From assembly GCF_039822625.1 (NCBI RefSeq), contig NZ_JBDLLG010000016.1, forward strand, positions 1 to 64,000: DNA of 64,000 nt. Reading direction: 5' to 3'. The notes beneath the pieces are model-generated. The model was not told the DNA's origin. It saw only the letters and a list, made by a program, of their open reading frames with translations, and searched no databases. Positions 28,401 through 37,400 of the stretch are shown piece by piece. The first letter of the stretch is position 1; each line of letters opens with the position of its first letter. A program made the position numbers and the translations under genes. Source of the DNA: Marinimicrobium locisalis (lineage in GTDB: Bacteria > Pseudomonadota > Gammaproteobacteria > Pseudomonadales > Cellvibrionaceae).

Positions 28401-28631
28401 AATGGCATTTTCCAGGGCGGTGCGCTGGCCAGTCACTGTGATTTCCTCAAGAGCCCTGCCACCGCTGCTTTGAGCCGGTGGGGCCGCCGGGCTTGCCTCT
28501 TCGGCACTCTGCGCCCATACCGGCGAGGTGCAGGTCATTATGGTCACCGCTAGCACAGAACGCCGGAAAGCGGGAGAAGGACGACTGGGGCTGAATTGGG
28601 TTCTACGAAGATAAAAAAGGTTCGATTTCAT
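25431..28631 (-). CDS. TonB-dependent receptor 2 (large)
   Basis: The 1066-residue outer-membrane receptor has a long signal peptide (cleavage near SPVWAQ, about residue 41), a Ser/Pro/Ala-rich spacer, a TonB-box-like LEEITVTGQR, a plug with VADLIVLDEAGKVP and IEGGVSGTVNLQTHMPFDFDG, and a barrel ending LHLGVDF. I chose the ATG at 28631, preceded by AAGGAAACA; the open frame runs eight codons further. It belongs to the same broad group as TBDR 1 and 3 but is clearly more distant. It heads cassette 2 (TBDR 2, halogenases E and D). Substrate unknown. Confidence 0.92.
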   Translation of the reverse strand: MKSNLFYLRRTQFSPSRPSPAFRRSVLAVTIMTCTSPVWAQSAEEASPAAPPAQSSGGRALEEITVTGQRTALENAIELKRASDTVADLIVLDEAGKVPSTSLLEILERSPGVTMNRIRAGSEGSPDGFAFEGSGIQVRGLNKTKTLINGREVFSANGGSGISWADVGPELLSAVTVYKASRADLIEGGVSGTVNLQTHMPFDFDGFEANAALSGSYGDFSEELTPAASGMVSNRFDTGIGEVGVLLDVAYSKIASHDSNIIIPPYYATRHDLDGDGENERAYVPSGVRYTQDQFERVRNGYYGALQWQPNDNLEVFHTTFISERESDRDSQILAMEPGNPVGVFDGAEFNNGVFVRGAITSENINNEPPPDGGPGGLSVSPNSSFTPSFSRTADHSTGFKYEEDGWDLSGSYQYVKAESRSGKYSLGSTVNQSIVRTNMDMSGDRPEASFGTPLSTDPADTELSRINWLDMSNEGEAHAVQLDANFDIGDGFFKKLAVGGRVADREESDSFVGTWWSATGRGWNGVPRPVVGTAPEGDFYLEEFSDFFKGDEPAPGSVWVGSDQVNASDQFNRVYDTYLACGPDLHYQCNDPAATTYLYSDEDTLRNRNFDQLPSFYDTNHKTQSAYAMLGFENFDDAWFLNFSGNVGVRWVNYDIESQGNFTFNGGTRYYASLADAEASVEAMGGIENVAAWQEANDGQQPPLTQEGVAYETAREGSFEKDYFLPSLNLKFEPADDWVLRYALTRTLTPPRYPDIRAQGQASVATTANPFNDELAAEYPDEEVEIPAIFAGYENTTGNPYLEPEISLNHDISLEWYPRKGASVHLSLFHKTIDNYITFNNFSAPASDFFAEENYPQTTPVDGGGNTFLPGTVASRSSVNAEEDTIISGFELGGRTYFDTLPGWLSGFGVDANVTYIDNDSPDAFALDVHGNELNVPVIGLSEWSYSTTLLYDWDKFSARLAWNWRDRYLTTTNDSGTTNNNDPYTDPLTGEEVRMALPVYAAASGRLDGSISYQLTDSVNVKLNVQNITDEDQRTEMEILDGRFVDRAVFVTDRRISLHLGVDF

Positions 28632-28977
28632 TGTTTCCTTCAGCCGCCTTGTCAACGGCCGCTCCTTTCGCTGTCTACCATTACCCCCTTGCGATACAAC
28701 CTGAATGAGGGGTGGCGTCTTAATTATTAGTGGACTCCCGGGAAATGCCCGGAACTAGATACCGCAACCTTTAAATGGTTACACGGACTATTTGACCATG
28801 TCAACATACTTGCATACAAGAATACAACGCCATGGATATTTGACCTTATTAGGCTTCACCCTTCATTCTCTTTTCACCCCCTTGTAATCCCCCGGCGACT
28901 CATTTAATCTTATTGTTCGTTTGACTAGAAGATAAGCCGAGCGGTCAACCGCCTCTATTTCCATTGGTGATTTCTGT
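28632..28977. other. Divergent promoter region of TBDR 2 and GH115
   Basis: No gene is visible. TAATTATTAGT (28721-28731) is shared with the TBDR 1 promoter. CCCGGGAAATGCCCGG around 28737-28752 forms an imperfect inverted repeat beside it. The 28780-28900 part is AT-rich, as expected for promoters in both directions. Confidence 0.5.
28721..28731 (-). promoter_or_regulatory. Element shared by TBDR 2 and TBDR 1 promoters
   Basis: TAATTATTAGT on the plus strand, 90 bases before the TBDR 2 start; see the matching element at 21041-21051. Confidence 0.45.
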
Positions 28978-31848
28978 ATGTCGATTACTCGAGTTCTGAC
29001 CGGCGCCGTACTGGGTAGCCTACTCACAGGCCTGGCCGTCGGCGCGCTGGCGCTGGAAGGCCCTGACTACATCCATCACGCTCCCGCCGACAGTGCGCTC
29101 AGCCTGGTGGGCAAAGAGCACTTATCCAACCTTTATGTAGACCCGCAGGATGACCCCGGCGTTATTCGCGCGGTGCGCGACCTTAGAAGCGATATCGAAC
29201 GGGTGACCGGCCAACAGCCGCAGATCGTGCGCACCGCCGGCGGCCTGGGCTCGCAGGGCGTTATTATTGGGGTGCTGGGCCAAAGCCGGCTACTCGACCA
29301 ATTGGTGGAGGACGGGAAACTCGACCCCTCCGCCATTGAGGGTGAGTGGGACGCTTACCATATGGAAGTGGTGAAAAACCCCACCGAGGGCCTCGACAAA
29401 GCGCTGGTGATCGCTGGCAGCAACAAGCGCGGCGCCATTTACGGCACTTATGACCTGTCCGAGGAAATCGGCGTTTCCCCCTGGTATTGGTGGGCAGACG
29501 TACCGGCCGACCAGCACGAGCACCTTTATATTAGTGGCGACCTGAAGCTGCAAGACAAACCCAAGGTGAAATACCGGGGCATTTTTCTGAACGACGAAGC
29601 ACCGGCGCTGACCGGCTGGGTTCAGGAAAACTACGGCGACTACAACCACGAATTCTACGAGCGTGTATTCGAGCTGATTCTTCGCCTGAAGGGCAACTTC
29701 CTCTGGCCCGCCATGTGGAACAACGCCTTCGCCGATGACGACCCTCAGAATATGATCCTCGCCGATGAGTACGGCATCGTCATGAGCACCTCCCACCACG
29801 AGCCCATGATGCGAGCCGATAAAGAGTGGAACCGCTATGGCGAAGGGGCCTGGGAGTACTCCACCAACCCGGAAAACCTCTACGATTTCTGGCTCGAAGG
29901 GGCCAAGCGCAACAAGCCCTACGAAAGCATCTACACCCTGGGCATGCGCGGGCAGGAAGACACCCCCATGAGCGAGGGGCAGAACATCGAGCTACTGGAG
30001 AAAGTCGTTCACGACCAGCGCGAAATCCTCGATACCGTCTTCGATAAACCCACCGACGAAGTGCCGCAAGTCTGGGCCCTCTATAAAGAGGTGCAGGGCT
30101 TTTACGAAAGCGGCATGCGCGTACCCGACGACGTCACCCTGCTCTGGGCCGATGACAACTGGGGCAACATTCGCCGACTGCCCACCCCCGAAGAACGGGA
30201 CCGCGCCGGCGGTGCGGGCGTGTACTACCACTTTGATTACGTGGGCGGCCCCCGTTCCTACCGCTGGATTAACACCGTTCCGGTGGCCAAAATCTGGGAG
30301 CAAATGAACCTGGCCTACCACTACGAGGCCAACCGCATCTGGATCGTGAACGTGGGCGACCTGAAGCCCATGGAATACCCCATCGAATTTTTCCTGCGCA
30401 TGGCCTGGGACCCGGAGTACTGGAACCGCGAGCGTATGGCCGAATTTGGTCCGCGCTGGGCGGAGCGCGAGTTCGGCCCCGAGCACGCCGACGCCATTGC
30501 CCAACTGATGACCGACTACACCCGCCACAATGGTCGGCGCAAGCCGGAGCAGCAGAGCGCGGACACTTACAGCCTGCTTAACTATCGCGAGGCCGACCGT
30601 ATTGAGGCGGAGATGGAAGGCATGATCCGCCGGGCCAACGCCCTCTATGCCCAAATGCCGGAGGCCAAGCAGGACGCTTTCGATCAATTGGTCCGCCATC
30701 CGGTACGGGCCAGCGGCAATATCACTCAGATGTATATTGCCCAAGCCCGCAACCAGCTCTACGCCGAGCAAGGCCGCTCCTACGCCAACGACATCGGCGC
30801 CTTGGCACGCGAGCGTTTTCAGAAGGACGCCATGCTGGAGGAGCACTACCACACCGAGATCAGCGACGGTAAGTGGAACCACTTTATGTCCCAACCGCGC
30901 ATCGGCTACACCCACTGGAACAACCCGCCGGAGAACACCGCGCCGCTGATTTACGACTACAAGCCACACAGCAAGCCCGACATGGGCGTGGCCGTGGAAA
31001 GCATGGCGAACGCCTGGCCCACGCCCGGCGCCTATGCATTGCCGAGGTTCAGCCCCTATGGCCGCGAAAGCCGCCAAATTACCGTCTACACCAAAGGCGA
31101 GGCGCCCTTCGACTTCTCCGCCGAAGCCAGCGACGAGTGGATTCGCTTGAGCCAGACCGAGGGCACAGTGGACGGCGAGGCGCTCGTGGATGTCAGCATC
31201 GACTGGGACAAGGCTCCCACGGGCGAGCATTCCGGCCACGTCTTTATCAAAGGCACCGGCTGGGGCGGCGCCCGCGTTCAGGTGAACACCTTCAAGCCCG
31301 CCAAAAAGGTGGCTCGGCAAGTCGAAGGGTTTGTGGAAGCGAACGGTTACGTCAGCATTGAAGCCGCGCACTTTGACCGCAAAGAGGACAAGAGTGGCCA
31401 CCACTGGGCGGTCATCCCCCAGCACGGGCGCACTTTGTCCTCCATCAGCAGTTTCCCCATCTCGGACAAGACCTTTGAGGATCCGACCCAGGGGCCTTAT
31501 GTTGAATATGACATTTACTTTTTCTCCACCGGTGAGTTCCAGGTACACTCCCTGTTCGCGCCCAGCCTGAACATCGTGCCGGGCCGCGGGCTACGCTACG
31601 GCATTGCCTTTGACGGCGAGGAGCCGCAGGTTATCGACATCCTCGAAGACCAGAGCAAGGGGGCTTGGGAAACGGCCGTCACCGATGGCGTGCGCCGGTC
31701 CATCACCACTCATACCATTGAGGAGCCGGGGCGGCACACCCTGCGAATCTACCGGGTGGACCCGGCCGTCACCCTGCAAAAAATCATGGTGGATACCGGC
31801 AACCTGAAGCCCAGCTACCTGGGGCCGCCGGAAAGCCAGCGTCGCTAA
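28978..31848 (+). CDS. GH115 xylan alpha-1,2-glucuronidase
   Basis: GH115 enzymes remove (4-O-methyl-)glucuronic acid from intact or partly degraded glucuronoxylan. The 956-residue protein has a signal peptide (cleavage about residue 26, after GALA), so it works in the periplasm or outside. The family core is recognisable: KYRGIFLNDEAPALTGW near 200, RLKGNFLWPAMWNNAF near 240, STSHHEPMMRA near 265, the VTLLWADDNWGN block near 385 and FDYVGGPRSYRW near 420. A C-terminal beta-rich region from about 690 completes the usual architecture. It opens a plus-strand group with ManD (27 bp later) and GH43, so released glucuronate probably links to ManD. Confidence 0.95.
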   Translation: MSITRVLTGAVLGSLLTGLAVGALALEGPDYIHHAPADSALSLVGKEHLSNLYVDPQDDPGVIRAVRDLRSDIERVTGQQPQIVRTAGGLGSQGVIIGVLGQSRLLDQLVEDGKLDPSAIEGEWDAYHMEVVKNPTEGLDKALVIAGSNKRGAIYGTYDLSEEIGVSPWYWWADVPADQHEHLYISGDLKLQDKPKVKYRGIFLNDEAPALTGWVQENYGDYNHEFYERVFELILRLKGNFLWPAMWNNAFADDDPQNMILADEYGIVMSTSHHEPMMRADKEWNRYGEGAWEYSTNPENLYDFWLEGAKRNKPYESIYTLGMRGQEDTPMSEGQNIELLEKVVHDQREILDTVFDKPTDEVPQVWALYKEVQGFYESGMRVPDDVTLLWADDNWGNIRRLPTPEERDRAGGAGVYYHFDYVGGPRSYRWINTVPVAKIWEQMNLAYHYEANRIWIVNVGDLKPMEYPIEFFLRMAWDPEYWNRERMAEFGPRWAEREFGPEHADAIAQLMTDYTRHNGRRKPEQQSADTYSLLNYREADRIEAEMEGMIRRANALYAQMPEAKQDAFDQLVRHPVRASGNITQMYIAQARNQLYAEQGRSYANDIGALARERFQKDAMLEEHYHTEISDGKWNHFMSQPRIGYTHWNNPPENTAPLIYDYKPHSKPDMGVAVESMANAWPTPGAYALPRFSPYGRESRQITVYTKGEAPFDFSAEASDEWIRLSQTEGTVDGEALVDVSIDWDKAPTGEHSGHVFIKGTGWGGARVQVNTFKPAKKVARQVEGFVEANGYVSIEAAHFDRKEDKSGHHWAVIPQHGRTLSSISSFPISDKTFEDPTQGPYVEYDIYFFSTGEFQVHSLFAPSLNIVPGRGLRYGIAFDGEEPQVIDILEDQSKGAWETAVTDGVRRSITTHTIEEPGRHTLRIYRVDPAVTLQKIMVDTGNLKPSYLGPPESQRR

Positions 31849-31881
31849 GCGGCGAATGCAACAACGGAAAGTGGAATGACT

Positions 31882-33090
31882 ATGAAAATTACAGACGCCA
31901 AGGTCATCGTCACCTGCCCTGGCCGCAACTTCGTGACCGTGAAAATCACGACCGATGACGGCCTCTACGGCATTGGCGATGCGACCCTGAACGGGCGAGA
32001 GAAGTCCGTCGTCTCCTATCTGGAGGACTACGTCCTGCCAGCGCTGATCGGCCGGGACGCCCGCCGCATTGAAGACATCTGGCAGTTCGTCTACCGCGGC
32101 CCTTACTGGCGCCGGGGCCCCATCGGCATGACCGCCCAGGCCGGGGTGGACGTCGCCCTGTGGGACATCAAGGCCAAGGCCGCCAACATGCCCCTGTACC
32201 AACTATTGGGCGGGCGCAGCCGCGACCGCATCATGACCTACACCCACGCCAACGGCGAAGACCTGGAGGCCACCCTCAAGGCGGTGGAGAAAGCCAAAAA
32301 CCAGGGCTACCAGGCCATCCGCGTTCAGTGCGGCATTCCCGGCATCGACAAGGTTTACGGGGTACCCAAGGGCGGCAAGGCCTACGAGCCGGCCGATGCC
32401 GACCTGCCTTCGGAAGAGAGCTGGTCCACCCACAAGTATCTGAACTTTATCCCTTCGGTGTTTGAAGCTATACGCGAAGAGTTCGGCCCGGACCTGCACC
32501 TACTGCACGATGTGCACCACCGGCTGACGCCCATCGAGGCGGCCCGGTTGGGCAAGGAGCTGGAGCCGTACCACCTGTTCTGGATGGAAGACGCCGTGCC
32601 GGCGGAAAATCAGGAAGTGTTCCGTCTGATTCGCCAGCACACCACCACGCCGCTGGCGGTGGGCGAAGTGTTCAACAGCATTCACGATTGCCGGGAGCTG
32701 ATCCAGAACCAGCTGATCGACTACATCCGCACCAGCGTGGTCCATGCCGGGGGCATTACCCAGATGCGCCGCATTGCGGACTTTGCCAGCCTCTGGGGCG
32801 TGCGTACTGGCTCCCACGGCGCCACCGACCTCTCCCCCGTGTGCATGGGGGCCGCGCTGCATTTTGATTATTGGGTGCCCAACTTCGGCATTCAGGAGCA
32901 CATGCCTCACAGCGAGCTTATGGAGTCCGTGTTCACCCGGGACTACCGGTTCGATGAAGGCTTTTTCACCCCTGGCGAGGCGCCCGGCCACGGGGTGGAT
33001 ATCAACGAAGAAGAAGCGGCGAAACACCCGTACAAACGAGCCAGCCTGCCGGTGAACCGGCTCGAAGACGGAACCCTATGGCACTGGTGA
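31882..33090 (+). CDS. D-mannonate dehydratase (ManD/RspA type)
   Basis: This enolase-superfamily enzyme dehydrates D-mannonate to 2-keto-3-deoxygluconate in hexuronate catabolism. The 402-residue protein closely follows E. coli RspA/ManD: VTCPGRNFVTVKI, GDATLNGRE, YWRRGPIGM, VALWDIKAKAANMPLYQLLGG, IRVQCGIPG. The metal ligands are in DVHHRLTPIE, WMEDAVPAENQE and AVGEVFNS, and the Asp-His pair DxH of ManD is present. The ATG at 31882 gives the RspA-like start MKITDAKV; an ATG two codons earlier is possible. It sits between GH115 and GH43, so it may handle mannonate made from xylan glucuronate, but glucuronate isomerase and fructuronate reductase are not in the window, and some family members act poorly on mannonate. 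Confidence 0.88.
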   Translation: MKITDAKVIVTCPGRNFVTVKITTDDGLYGIGDATLNGREKSVVSYLEDYVLPALIGRDARRIEDIWQFVYRGPYWRRGPIGMTAQAGVDVALWDIKAKAANMPLYQLLGGRSRDRIMTYTHANGEDLEATLKAVEKAKNQGYQAIRVQCGIPGIDKVYGVPKGGKAYEPADADLPSEESWSTHKYLNFIPSVFEAIREEFGPDLHLLHDVHHRLTPIEAARLGKELEPYHLFWMEDAVPAENQEVFRLIRQHTTTPLAVGEVFNSIHDCRELIQNQLIDYIRTSVVHAGGITQMRRIADFASLWGVRTGSHGATDLSPVCMGAALHFDYWVPNFGIQEHMPHSELMESVFTRDYRFDEGFFTPGEAPGHGVDINEEEAAKHPYKRASLPVNRLEDGTLWHW

Positions 33091-33138
33091 CCGTGCCCCA
33101 CCCCTTTAAACGTTTGACTGGAAGAAGCGAGAGTTAAC

Positions 33139-34137
33139 GTGACAGACAGCAATCCCAAGACCCAGCAGAAATTCACCAGTGCCCCGCTGGTGACCCACAT
33201 GTACACCGCCGACCCGTCGGCCCACAACTTCGGGGGGAAAATCTATATTTACCCCTCTCACGATGTGGAAGGCGGCGTGGCCTTTAACGACGATGGCGCG
33301 CACTTCCAGATGAAGGACTACCACGTCTTCTCCATGGACGAGCCCTTCGGCGAGGTCACCGACCATGGCCTGGCCCTGAGCGTGGACGATGTGCCCTGGG
33401 CCGAGCGCCAAATGTGGGCGCCGGACTGCACCGAAAAAGACGGCAAGTACTACTTCTACTTCCCCGCCAAAACCGCCGAAGGCGTTTTCAAGCTGGGCGT
33501 GGCCGTGGGCGATCAGCCCGAAGGCCCGTTCACCGCGCAGCCCGAAGCCATAAAAGGCAGCTTCAGCATCGACCCGGCCGTGTACAAAGACGGGGACGAC
33601 TACTACCTGTACTGGGGCGGCATTTGGGGCGGCCAGCTGCAGCGCTGGACCAACGGTGAATTCAGCCAGGAAGACCAGTACCCCGCCGACGACGAGCCGG
33701 CCCTGTGCGCCAAAGTCGCCAAGTTGCGCGATGACATGCTGGAATTTGCGGAAGAACCCCGCGATATCGAGCTGTTGGATGAAAACGGCGAGTTACTGAA
33801 AACCGGGGACAACCAGCGCCGCTACTTCGAAGGCCCCTGGGTGCACAAGCACAAAGGTACCTACTACTTCTCCTACTCCACCGGCGATACCCACTGCATT
33901 GCCTACGCCACCGGTGATAACCCTTACGGGCCCTTCACCTACCGCGGCATTATGCTGGAGCCGGTACTGGGCTGGACCAACCACCACTCAGTGGTTGAGA
34001 AAGACGGAAAGTACTACCTGTTCTATCACGACTGCGAGTTGTCCGAAGGTGTAACCCACCTGCGCAACATCAAGATGGCCGAACTGATCCACAACGACGA
34101 CGGCACCATCCAGACGGTCAGCGCTTTCGAAGAGTAA
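33139..34137 (+). CDS. GH43 glycosidase, cytoplasmic (xylosidase/arabinofuranosidase type)
   Basis: The 332-residue protein is a single five-bladed beta-propeller domain of family GH43. The three catalytic acids are visible: the general base Asp in TADPSAHNF (about residue 24), the pKa-tuning Asp in SIDPAVYKDG (about 145) and the general acid Glu in RYFEGPWVHK (about 230). No signal peptide is present, so it should act on imported xylo- or arabinoxylo-oligosaccharides in the cytoplasm. The start is GTG at 33139. It lies 48 bp after ManD. Family members cleave beta-xylosides or alpha-L-arabinofuranosides; the sequence alone does not decide which. Confidence 0.88.
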   Translation: MTDSNPKTQQKFTSAPLVTHMYTADPSAHNFGGKIYIYPSHDVEGGVAFNDDGAHFQMKDYHVFSMDEPFGEVTDHGLALSVDDVPWAERQMWAPDCTEKDGKYYFYFPAKTAEGVFKLGVAVGDQPEGPFTAQPEAIKGSFSIDPAVYKDGDDYYLYWGGIWGGQLQRWTNGEFSQEDQYPADDEPALCAKVAKLRDDMLEFAEEPRDIELLDENGELLKTGDNQRRYFEGPWVHKHKGTYYFSYSTGDTHCIAYATGDNPYGPFTYRGIMLEPVLGWTNHHSVVEKDGKYYLFYHDCELSEGVTHLRNIKMAELIHNDDGTIQTVSAFEE

Positions 34138-34241
34138 CGAAGGCTGAGAAATGGCGGAGGCGGCCCCTAAGACGCCTCCGCCACTCCCCGATAAAGAACC
34201 CCGCCCCCTTGCAATCGTCTAAAATTTCCTTTACTTTCCCT

Positions 34242-34253
34242 GTAACCGATTAC
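34242..34253. promoter_or_regulatory. LacI-family operator, distal
   Basis: GTAACCGATTAC is a near-perfect palindrome with the central CG typical of LacI/GalR-family operators. It matches the downstream copy in 11 of 12 positions and shares the flanks T before and A after. Confidence 0.7.
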
Positions 34254-34400
34254 AACAAAAGACGATAAACGCTGACGAAGGTAACGGCTCCAATCAGACT
34301 ATTGAGGCAAACTCCGCCCAAGGGTTCTGATTTGTCTGCTATATCCTAGATTTACCCCTTTCCCCATGAGTTTTTTAAGGAGCTAATAGTCACCAATAAC

Positions 34401-34412
34401 GTAACCGGTTAC
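34401..34412. promoter_or_regulatory. LacI-family operator, proximal
   Basis: GTAACCGGTTAC is a perfect 12-base palindrome with central CCGG, 58 bases before the TBDR 4 start. Together with the copy 159 bases upstream it could allow DNA looping by a LacI-family repressor not present in the window. Confidence 0.75.
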
Positions 34413-34469
34413 AAACAGGCGGCTAATGCCCGCCACTAAAGCAACAATGAACTATCAGGAGAATGACTC

Positions 34470-37400
34470 ATGAAACAGACTCGTCTGTTCAAGCGCCAGC
34501 TACTCGCCAGCAGTATTTCCGCCTGTACATTGGCGCTGGCCGCCACCACCGCCTCGGCTCAAACGCAGAGCGACGACACGCCGATACTCGAAGAAGTCGT
34601 GGTTGTCGGTATTCGTAGCGCCCAGGAAACCGCCCTAAACGTCAAACGCGATGCCGCCTCCATTGTGGACGCCATTTCCGCCGAGGATATTGGCAAACTC
34701 CCGGACGTGACCATCGCCGACTCTTTGCAACGCATCACCGGGGTCCAGATCCGTCGTTCCGCTGGCGAGGGGGCCGCCCTTAACGTACGCGGCATGCCCC
34801 AGGTTCTGACCATGCTCAACGGCGAGTCCTATCTGGGCGCCAACTCACTGACCACCGTTCAGCCCAATTTTACCGACATTCCTTCCCAGCTGTTCTCCGG
34901 CGCGGAAGTGACTAAATCGCAAACCGCCTCCCAGCACGCTGGCGGCATTACCGGCGTGGTGGACCTGAAAACCTACCGGCCCTTCTCGTTCGACCAGGGG
35001 CTGACCGTTTCCGGCGCCGCTCAGGCCAGCCAAGGGGTGGACAGCGGTGAAACCGACCCCTCCGTGAACGGCTTAATCAACTGGCAGAATGACCGCATGG
35101 GCTTTCTGGCGGCGGTGTCTCACCAGTCCGCCAACCTTGCCAACTACTATTCGGGTATGGCCGGCGGTGGGAGCAGTGCCGGCTGGACGGGCTTTGCCGG
35201 GGAAGACTGGTCCTACGGCTGGGTCACCCCGGACGCCTCTTTGGGAGACCTCGGCAGCCAGGTTGTGGATGGCGGTGTCGACGTCAATCAAGACGGCGAC
35301 CTGGGCGATGCCTACTGGTCCTACCAGGGTCATGTGGCCTACAACCGTTTCGAAGAGCGCGAACGCAATGGTATCAATCTCGCATTCCAGGCCGATCTGG
35401 GCCACGGTTTCGAGCTGGTGACCGAAGCCTTTTATACCGACATGGAAGGCTTCGACCGAGTCATGGGCATGGCCCACTCAGACAAGTGGCAACGGTGGGG
35501 CTGGTTTGATCCCACCCAATATACCGCCAAAGATGCCATTGCCAACGAGCGCGACCTACACACCGTGCAGGAATACACCGGCAACGGCCGCCGTTTAAAA
35601 TCCTACGCTTCCGTGGCCGCCAACGAAGCCAACTCCACCAACGTCAACGTGGAGCTCAACTACGACAACGGTGGCGCCTTTACCGGTAGCGCTCGTCTGA
35701 TCAGCGGCAGCGCCGAGCAGTCGCAGTTGAACAGCTATATGGACATCGACGTGGCGGACGGCAGCCAGTGGGGCGTGGGCTGTCAGCATTACCCTTCCGC
35801 CACCGAGGGCACTCAGGGCGACTGTGGCGCTGGTCAGTTGAAAACCAACCCCACTGGATATCAGGGGTATCCGGTACTGACCGTGAACTACACCGGCTCC
35901 GACCCGGCATGGAGCGGCTTTGACAACAACGCCAATATCGATATTCAAGGTGAGCCCCTCGCCGGTGCACCCGAGCGTTCGCTCGCCAGTTACCTGGCGT
36001 CCGTCGATAACTACGGGCTGGGCGCCCTGAGTTCGGAGAACAACTACGATCGTGAAGGCGATCTGAATGTCGTTCGCTTTGACGGTAACTACGCCTTCGA
36101 CGAAGGCTTCCTTACTTCGGTCGACTTCGGTATCCGGCACAGTACCCGCGAAGTGGAAAACGCCGAGTTCGACCTCCTTTCTCCAATGGGCCCCGACAAT
36201 TGTAACGTGAAGTGGAAAGCCACGGATGTAGACCTCAACGGCGGCGGCATCGACGGTGCCTGCACCTGGGCCGACGATGAGGGCAACGCCTACACGGCTG
36301 GTGTTCCGACCCCCCTTTCGAGCCTGAGCCCGACGCAAATTACTGACTTCGGCAGCGTCTCCGGTCTGCCCGCCATCTGGACCGTGGACCCGGCCAGCAT
36401 GGACAACGTGGAGGCTTACCACAACGGCCTGTACCCCGGCACCGCTCGCGCCACCAACCCGGGGCGCTCCTACGAAGTAGAGCTGGAGGAGTTAAGCTAC
36501 TTCGTTCAGGCAAACTTCGCCACCGGCATCATGAGCGGTAACTTCGGCCTGCGGCAGGTCGACACCGACCTGACCGTGCTGCGCAACAAAGTCGGGGCAG
36601 CACGGCCCTATGGCGCCGCCGCTCAAGATGACGGCGACATCACGACCCAGCGCGACATGGAGGAGCTGCTACCGTCCCTGAACCTGCGCTTTGACCTGAC
36701 CGACGAGTGGGTAATGCGCGCCGCGGTCTCTCGCACCATGGCGCCACTGGACCTGGCTCAGTGGGGCGGCGGTCTGTCGCCCAGCTATGCCATTGACTCC
36801 GAGGAAGGCAGCCCCACCGAAGGCCAGTTTATCGTCATCGGTGCCAATGCCGACGGTAACCCCGAGCTGGATATGTGGAACGCCACCAACTTCGACCTGT
36901 CCGCCGAATACTACCTCGGCAATGCCAGCGCTCTGTCCGCCGGGTGGTTCTATGTGGAAGTGGACAGCTTCATCGAGTCCGGCACTGTGGAAATGGCCCT
37001 GCCGGACCAGGATGGCGTGGTGCGTCGCACCGTTGATGTGAGCACCAGCGTTCAAGGTGACGGCGGCGTACTGAAAGGTACCGAACTGGCTGCCAAATTG
37101 GCCTTTGGCGACTTTACCGACGGCGCTCTGAGCGACTTCGGTACCGACGTCAACTACACCTACTCACCCAGTAACTCCGGCAACACTGGTTTAAATGGTG
37201 AAACACTGCCGTTCCAGGATAACTCCGAGCATGTGTTTAACCTGATCGGTTGGTATGAGGCCGGTCCCTGGCAAGCGCGTATTGCCTACAACTACCGGAG
37301 CGAACGCGTGGTGGCCTTCAACCAAACCTGGGGCGAAGGCACACTGTGGCAGCAACCCACCGCTTACGTGGACGCCTCCTTCAGCTACGACATCAACGAT

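Larger units (their letters stand above)
34138..34469. other. Regulatory gap before TBDR 4
   Basis: This 332-base gap has no gene. It holds two LacI-type operators (34242-34253 and 34401-34412) and AT-rich promoter-like sequence between them. Confidence 0.6.

Noticed and set aside
29992..31548. 518-codon open frame opposite GH115
   Set aside because: Antisense to a well-supported gene; no domain or signal is visible.
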